DNA of 44,487 nucleotides from JBJHAX01 sp050480705 (lineage in GTDB: Bacteria; Actinomycetota; Nitriliruptoria; Nitriliruptorales; Nitriliruptoraceae). This document shows, piece after piece, positions 40,236 through 44,487 of the stretch (its first letter is position 1; every line of letters starts with the position of its first letter). The notes beneath the pieces are model-generated. The model was not told the origin of the DNA, searched no databases, and saw nothing but the letters and a program-made list of their open reading frames with translations. The stretch covers positions 1 to 44,487 of the forward strand of contig JBJHAX010000018.1 in the NCBI GenBank assembly GCA_050480705.1, in the 5' to 3' direction. The translations under genes and the position numbers were made by a program.

Positions 40236-41233
40236 CCAGCGAACAGCGGGTGGTGCGCCCCTACGCCGGACTGGAGTCCGTGCAGCGGCGGCTGACCCGG
40301 TTGCGCCTGGAGTTCGCAGGCCAGTCGCTGTCCGCATCGGGCCGCCTGAGCGTCGCAGTGACCGTGTTCCTCGCCGAGCGGATCACGATCGTGACCGGCA
40401 GCGACGAGCAGCAGCGGCGCACGAACGTCGCCGAACTCCTCGAAGCGGTCGAGCAGGCAGGCTTTGCGGCCCATCAGGTCGACCTCGCGCTCGTGCTCGG
40501 TGCGCCTCGACTGCGCGTCCAACAGGTCGCTTGGCGCACACCCATCGACGAACTCGACCGGCACGGCCAGCGGATCGACGTCGGCGGCGCCGGTGCGCGT
40601 CCGGTCGCGCTCGCGGCGCCGTTCGGAGGATGCGACGCGACGTTGGCCGTCGTGCTGGCCGACGACCTCGACCCGCGCCCGCTTCGGCCCTTCCGGCGCG
40701 GCACGTGGCTTGCACGCACCCATCACCGCATCGCGACCGACCTGGGCCAGATCGGTTTCACACCGATCCCACTGACCGAGGAGGTCCGCGCCGAGCACGA
40801 GCTACCGGCACGCACGCTTCGCCTGATCACCGCCGAGCGTGTCACCGACCCCGAGATGGACCCCGATGCGTCCCTGACCGTCTACGTCGACCAGGAGGTG
40901 CTCGCACAGCTCGCCGCCGAGCCCCGCAGCCGAGGGTCGCGCAGCCTGCAGATGCAGCTGTTCCTCGATGCGATGACCGCGGTCGTGCACGCCGGCTCCC
41001 GTGAGATCGCAGCCGGCGAAGGCAGCGACACCTTCCTCGACGCCCAGGAGTCGCTGCTGGGCAGCCTCGTGCGGCAGATGGCTGCGCGCGAGGACGAAGT
41101 CGACATGGAGCTCGCCCAGCACTACTGGACGACGGTGAAGAACCAGCCGGAGCGCGCGGTCGCGCTGATCGAAGGCTGGCTGCCCGACTTCAAGAACGCC
41201 CTCGTCAACTCGATCAGCGAGGGCGCGTCGTGA
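40232..41233 (+). CDS. Unknown middle protein of the GHKL operon
   Basis: This 333-residue protein has no motif I recognise. Residues 1-140 look alpha/beta (SASGRLSVAVTVFLAERITIVTGSD, then VDLALVLGAPRLRVQQVAWRTPIDEL). The C-terminal third is helical and acidic (LQMQLFLDAMTAVVHAGSREIAAGEGSDTFLDAQESLL, ending WLPDFKNALVNSISEGAS). It has only one cysteine and no membrane segment or signal peptide. The GTG overlaps the GHKL stop by 4 bp and its own stop overlaps the next GTG by 4 bp, so the three products are probably made in fixed ratio and may form a complex. Confidence 0.72.
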   Translation: MTSEQRVVRPYAGLESVQRRLTRLRLEFAGQSLSASGRLSVAVTVFLAERITIVTGSDEQQRRTNVAELLEAVEQAGFAAHQVDLALVLGAPRLRVQQVAWRTPIDELDRHGQRIDVGGAGARPVALAAPFGGCDATLAVVLADDLDPRPLRPFRRGTWLARTHHRIATDLGQIGFTPIPLTEEVRAEHELPARTLRLITAERVTDPEMDPDASLTVYVDQEVLAQLAAEPRSRGSRSLQMQLFLDAMTAVVHAGSREIAAGEGSDTFLDAQESLLGSLVRQMAAREDEVDMELAQHYWTTVKNQPERAVALIEGWLPDFKNALVNSISEGAS

Positions 41234-41946
41234 GATACCCGATCGTGCCCATCGACCACTGCATGACACTGACCGCCGAGTATCTCGCCAAGGGGTGGCG
41301 ACCCATCGAGCCTGACGAGATGGCGCTGTCGGGCCGGGGCCCCGACGCCGACCTGCGCGCGCTCGCTGACGCGGCCACGCTGATCCGTGCACGCCTGGCG
41401 GAGTACCGCGACAGTGACGAGGCGAGCGACCGCGACCGCTTCGAAGGCGAAGCTGCCGGGATGCTGCACCGCGCGACACGTGAGCTGCCACTGATGGTCC
41501 TCGACGACCCGCAGTTCTGGCGGTTCGTCGGCCTGCAGCACCTGTGGCAGTTCGTGCACTGGCGGGAACGAGAACGTTTCGATTCCGGTGAACCGACCCG
41601 GTACCTGCGGCTGGTCGACGCGCGTGTGCCGCACGAGTGCGTCGTGACCCGGATGTTCCTGAGGGCTCAGGTGGCGCGCCGGGGCGACGACTACACCCTG
41701 GCCTCGGCGCTGGGCGACAGTGCGGAGTTGTGGCACGGACACATCCTCAAGCGCGACGTCGCAGCCAGCCCGCCGCTGGCCCGCGCCCTGGTGGCGAGCC
41801 ACCTGGACGCACGCATGTCGAGCAGCGAACTGCGCACGACGTCGCGCAACCTCGAGCGGCTCACCGCCAATCTGGTCACCGCGATGATCGACGATGACCA
41901 GGCTCGTGATCTGGTCGCGCTGGCACGCAGCACCGGCGAGGTCTGA
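41230..41946 (+). CDS. DUF6339-like protein, third gene of the GHKL operon
   Basis: This 238-residue helical protein has DDPQFWRFVGLQHLWQFVHWRERERF, then ECVVTRMFLRAQVARRGDDYTLASALGDSAELWHGHILKRDVAASPPLARALV. The pattern (FWR...LW...WR, an R-x-F-x-R-A segment, and W-x-[SG]-H-I) resembles what I recall of DUF6339, a family of unknown function; I hold this match only moderately. The C-terminal helices (SSELRTTSRNLERLTANLV) may bind nucleic acid or the partners. It starts at GTG 41230, inside the stop of the previous gene, and ends the operon. Confidence 0.68.
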   Translation: MRYPIVPIDHCMTLTAEYLAKGWRPIEPDEMALSGRGPDADLRALADAATLIRARLAEYRDSDEASDRDRFEGEAAGMLHRATRELPLMVLDDPQFWRFVGLQHLWQFVHWRERERFDSGEPTRYLRLVDARVPHECVVTRMFLRAQVARRGDDYTLASALGDSAELWHGHILKRDVAASPPLARALVASHLDARMSSSELRTTSRNLERLTANLVTAMIDDDQARDLVALARSTGEV

Positions 41947-42001
41947 CACGCCAACGGTGACCCGCCGTCGCCGATCGCCGGGATGGTCTCCCAAAGGACA
42001 C

Positions 42002-42018
42002 TGCCGCATCGTGCGGCG
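42002..42018 (+). terminator. Short hairpin after the GHKL operon
   Basis: GCCGCA-TCG-TGCGGC forms a tight 6-bp stem with a 3-base loop, 57 bp after the stop of the third gene. It may terminate the operon, but there is no T-run. Confidence 0.3.
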
Positions 42019-42057
42019 CGAGCCCGCATAGCGGATGATCATCGAGAACGGCCGTGA

Positions 42058-42675
42058 GTGACACGGCCCATGCAGCAGGAACTTTCGAACGTGCTCGACA
42101 ACTTCGACCTCGCCGCGATCTGGGCGGCGCTGTGGCCTGCGCTCGTCATCGCGACGCTGCGCATCACCGACGTGTCCCTCAACGTCTTCCGCATGGTGCT
42201 CGTCGTGCAGGAACGGCGTCTGTTGGCCGCGTTGACGGCCGCCACCGAAGCGTCCGTGTGGCTCGCCGCGGCCGGCATCGTGTTCTCGGATCTGACCCCG
42301 GTGCGTATCGGCGGTTTCGTCGTCGGTGTCGCGGTCGGCACCGCCGCGGGCATTGAGGTGGCGCGCCGCCTGCGGCTCGGCATGACGACGGTGCGCATCT
42401 ACGCCGATGCCACACGCCTCGACGATGACGGCATGCCGCTCGAGCTGGGTCGCCGGATCGCGGATGCCATTCATCGCACGGGCCACGGCGCCACGGTGTT
42501 TCGCGGAACCGGCTTCGCCGGCCCGGTCGACATGGTGCTCTCCACGGTGCGCCGCCGGGATGCCGAAGCGGTGCTCGCGGTCGCGCGCAGCGTCGACCCC
42601 TCGACGTTCGCGGCGGTCGACAACAACCTGCACCCGTCGCCGATGGCGATGAGCGGATCGATCGCGCGCGTGTAG
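42058..42675 (+). CDS. DUF2179/UPF0316-type membrane protein
   Basis: This 205-residue protein has three hydrophobic segments in its first 105 residues (AALWPALVIATLRITDVSLNVFRMVLVV, then EASVWLAAAGIVF and IGGFVVGVAVGTAAGIEVARRL). This is the UPF0316/DUF5698 pattern with the conserved R-x-x-D-V-S-x-x-x-x-R. A C-terminal cytoplasmic domain follows (VRIYAD through SGSIARV) with GHGATVFRGTGFAGPVDMVLSTVRRRD, a DUF2179-like alpha/beta fold that may bind a nucleotide. The function is unknown. GTG 42058 has no good ribosome-binding site; ATG 42070 is an equal candidate. Confidence 0.82.
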   Translation: MTRPMQQELSNVLDNFDLAAIWAALWPALVIATLRITDVSLNVFRMVLVVQERRLLAALTAATEASVWLAAAGIVFSDLTPVRIGGFVVGVAVGTAAGIEVARRLRLGMTTVRIYADATRLDDDGMPLELGRRIADAIHRTGHGATVFRGTGFAGPVDMVLSTVRRRDAEAVLAVARSVDPSTFAAVDNNLHPSPMAMSGSIARV

Positions 42676-42731
42676 CCGTCGTACGCCCACCTGTGCGCGA
42701 TGTCTGCTGGCACCGCGCGTGTTGGCCGTCG

Positions 42732-43832
42732 CTAGCGCTCGGCGTCGAACTCGTCGAGCACCGCATCCACGTCGCCACGGTCCGGGGTAACGACGCGGGG
42801 GGCCGCGAGGTCGTCGAGGATCACGAAGCGCACGCCCGCCGCCTTCGCCTTCTTGTCGCGCCCCATGACCGTCCACACCGACGCGCGGTCGAGCACCGGT
42901 CCACGGACCGGCAGGCCAAGACCCGCGAGCAGCGTCTCGGCGCGTTCGACGACCGACGCCGGCGTGTGGCCGAGCCGCTGGCCGAGCCTCAAGGCGACGA
43001 CCATCCCGACGGCGACGGCTTCTCCGTGCAGCAGCGTGCCGTAGCCGGTGAGCGCTTCGACGACGTGGCCATAGGTGTGCCCGAAGTTCAGGAACGCCCG
43101 CTGACCCCCTTCACGTTCGTCACCGCCGACAACCTCGGCTTTCACCGCCACAGAACGCGCCACCAGCGTCTCGAGAAGCTGCTCGTCCGGGTCGCGTGCG
43201 ACGTGCGTGCTGGTTTCGAGCAGCTCGAGGATGACCGGATCGCGGATCAACCCGTACTTGACGACCTCACCGAGCCCTTCGGTGAGCAGGCGCGCCGGCA
43301 GGGTCGTGAGCGTCGCGACGTCGCAGCACACCGCGAGCGGCTGGTGGAACGCACCGACGAGGTTCTTTCCTTCGGGCAGGTTGATGCCGGTCTTGCCGCC
43401 GATCGCGGCGTCGACCTGCGCGAGCAGCGTCGTCGGCACCTGCACCACGGCAATGCCCCGGTTGATCGTGGCGGCGGCGAATCCGGCGACATCGCCCACC
43501 ACGCCCCCACCGACGGCGACGACGAGGTCGTCGCGTGACAGCGGGATGCCGGCGGCCTGCCGCCAGAGGGCCAGCAGGTGCGCGGCGTCCTTGGCGGACT
43601 CACCCTCGGGCAGCAGGTGGGTGTGCACGTCGATGCCCGCGCGCGCCAGCGCCTGTTCGACCGGGCTGGCGTGTCCTGCGTCGACGACCGCCTGCTGGGT
43701 GACCAGCAGCGCCCGAGTACCCGCGGCGGGAAGGTCGAGGTGCTGATCGAGCTCGGCGAGGATCTGCCTGCCGACCAGCACCGGGTAGGAGCGCTCGCCG
43801 AGCGGGACCGTGGTGGTCCTCGGGGCCGTCAT
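42732..43832 (-). CDS. aroB: 3-dehydroquinate synthase
   Basis: This 366-residue enzyme makes 3-dehydroquinate from DAHP, the second shikimate-pathway step, using NAD+ and a divalent metal. VAVGGGVVGDVAGFAAAT binds NAD, VPTTLLAQVDAAIGGKTGINLPEGKNLVGAFHQP is the signature, and the metal ligands lie in EGLGEVVKYGL, NFGHTYGHVVEA and LLHGEAVAVGM. The ATG overlaps the aroK stop by 4 bp, so aroC, aroK and aroB form one coupled operon. The length is standard. Confidence 0.96.
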   Translation of the reverse strand: MTAPRTTTVPLGERSYPVLVGRQILAELDQHLDLPAAGTRALLVTQQAVVDAGHASPVEQALARAGIDVHTHLLPEGESAKDAAHLLALWRQAAGIPLSRDDLVVAVGGGVVGDVAGFAAATINRGIAVVQVPTTLLAQVDAAIGGKTGINLPEGKNLVGAFHQPLAVCCDVATLTTLPARLLTEGLGEVVKYGLIRDPVILELLETSTHVARDPDEQLLETLVARSVAVKAEVVGGDEREGGQRAFLNFGHTYGHVVEALTGYGTLLHGEAVAVGMVVALRLGQRLGHTPASVVERAETLLAGLGLPVRGPVLDRASVWTVMGRDKKAKAAGVRFVILDDLAAPRVVTPDRGDVDAVLDEFDAER

Positions 43833-44386
43833 GGCATCACCTGCTCGTGTTCGGACGGGGTGAGCACATCACCTTGCGACAACATCCACGCGATGATTTC
43901 GTCCGCGACGTCGGCGGCGTCCCGGCCGGCATCCACGGTCAGGTTCGCGACCTGCCGGTAGCGGGGATCGCGAAGATGGTGCAACTCCCTGACCGTCGTG
44001 CGCAGATCCTTGCCGGTGAGCAGCGGGCGCGCGGTCTCGTCGGCGGCCAGCCGCTCGACGAGGACGTCGACGGCCACGTCGAGATACACGATGACCCCGG
44101 TCAACCGAAGCGCCTCGACGTTGTCGTCGCGCAGCACCGCACCCCCGCCGAGTGAGACGACCAGGTCGTGCAACGTCGCAACCTCGGCAACAACGCGGTG
44201 TTCGAGCTCACGGAAGGCGTCTTCGCCGTGGACGGCGAACAGCTCATCGATGTCGCGACCGGTCCAGCGGCGGATCTCGTCGTCAGTGTCGACGACCCGG
44301 CGGCCGAGCCGCTCACCGAGCATCCGCGCCACCGTCGACTTGCCGGCGCCCATCATGCCGGCCAGACACACCGAGCGGCTCATCAT
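43829..44386 (-). CDS. aroK: Shikimate kinase
   Basis: This 185-residue P-loop kinase phosphorylates shikimate at O3. CLAGMMGAGKSTVARMLGERLGR is Walker A, VVDTDDEIRRWTGRDIDELF carries the shikimate-binding Asp, FRELEHRVV the conserved Arg-Glu, SLGGGAVL the Walker-B-like GGG motif, and RPLLTG the lid. The first of two adjacent ATGs overlaps the aroC stop as ATGA; starting at the second would remove one residue only. Confidence 0.96.
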   Translation of the reverse strand: MMSRSVCLAGMMGAGKSTVARMLGERLGRRVVDTDDEIRRWTGRDIDELFAVHGEDAFRELEHRVVAEVATLHDLVVSLGGGAVLRDDNVEALRLTGVIVYLDVAVDVLVERLAADETARPLLTGKDLRTTVRELHHLRDPRYRQVANLTVDAGRDAADVADEIIAWMLSQGDVLTPSEHEQVMP

Positions 44387-44487
44387 CGCCGGGCGATACG
44401 TGCGAGATAGGCGTCGAGGTTGGCACGCACCTCGTCGATGGTGTCGCCGACGGTCTTCTCCAGCAGCGCATCGGCGAGATCGTTGGC
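44383..44487 (-). CDS. aroC: Chorismate synthase, C-terminal fragment (5' end outside window)
   Basis: The last 105 bases, read on the minus strand, encode 34 residues and a TGA: ANDLADALLEKTVGDTIDEV, then RANLDAYLARIARR. The pattern L-A-D-A-x-L-E-K-x-G-D-[ST]-x-[DE]-E-[VL] with a closing Y-L is typical of the chorismate synthase C-terminus. Its stop overlaps the shikimate kinase start, matching the common aroC-aroK-aroB order. Most of the gene lies beyond the window. Confidence 0.75.
   Translation of the reverse strand, partial: ANDLADALLEKTVGDTIDEVRANLDAYLARIARR

Overview
This window is high-GC and almost entirely coding, and it comes from an actinomycete-type genome. The evidence is a complete Pup-proteasome system (mpa, dop, pup, prcB, prcA, pafA, pafB, pafC), the mismatch endonuclease NucS, a DUF3039 protein, the pafABC-tatA-tatC-helicase order known from mycobacteria, and many GTG starts with coupled 4-bp stop/start overlaps. 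The TRAP-TAXI transporter, the fused ThiS-TtuA protein and the gene mix suggest a deep-branching actinobacterium, perhaps Nitriliruptoria-like. That placement is an inference from gene content, not a measured phylogeny.

Layout. Positions 1-27467 are all on the minus strand. Read in the direction of transcription (right to left) they hold msrA; a GH65 glycoside phosphorylase; a tRNA-thiolase fused to a ubiquitin-like sulfur carrier; a TrmI-type tRNA m1A58 methylase; mpa, dop and pup; a block of enoyl-CoA hydratase, NDP-forming acyl-CoA synthetase, TAXI receptor, DUF1850 protein, fused TRAP permease and UspA protein; then prcB, prcA, pafA, pafB, pafC, a zinc-ribbon protein, a small membrane coiled-coil protein, tatA, tatC, a membrane-anchored unknown, a HelY-like helicase and a partial diacylglycerol-kinase-like gene. 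The metabolic/transport block separates pup from prcB, which are normally adjacent.

From 27713 to 44487 the strands alternate. Plus: phosphoglycerate mutase, HemQ/ChdC and a Nudix hydrolase. Minus: nucS. Plus: ychF, a 62-residue unknown, an aminopeptidase N and a beta-carbonic anhydrase. Minus: a beta-phosphoglucomutase-like HAD, a CLC channel and a DUF3039 protein. Plus: an unrecognised three-gene operon (GHKL-type ATPase, unknown, DUF6339-like) and a DUF2179/UPF0316-type membrane protein. Minus: aroC (C-terminal end only), aroK and aroB.

How the genes work together. Dop deamidates Pup (which ends in GGQ), PafA ligates it to lysines, Mpa unfolds pupylated proteins and PrcBA degrades them; PafB and PafC are WYL regulators. 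The TtuA fusion and TrmI probably act on the tRNA T-loop. GH65 phosphorylase and beta-PGM would turn a disaccharide plus phosphate into glucose and glucose 6-phosphate. The TAXI/TRAP, acyl-CoA synthetase and hydratase genes suggest uptake and CoA-activation of an organic acid. The best candidate for an undescribed system is the tightly coupled three-gene GHKL operon at 38349-41946.

No gap exceeds 300 bases; the largest is the 245-bp divergent msrA/gpmA region, where I see no convincing promoter. I found no tRNA, rRNA, CRISPR array or insertion sequence.
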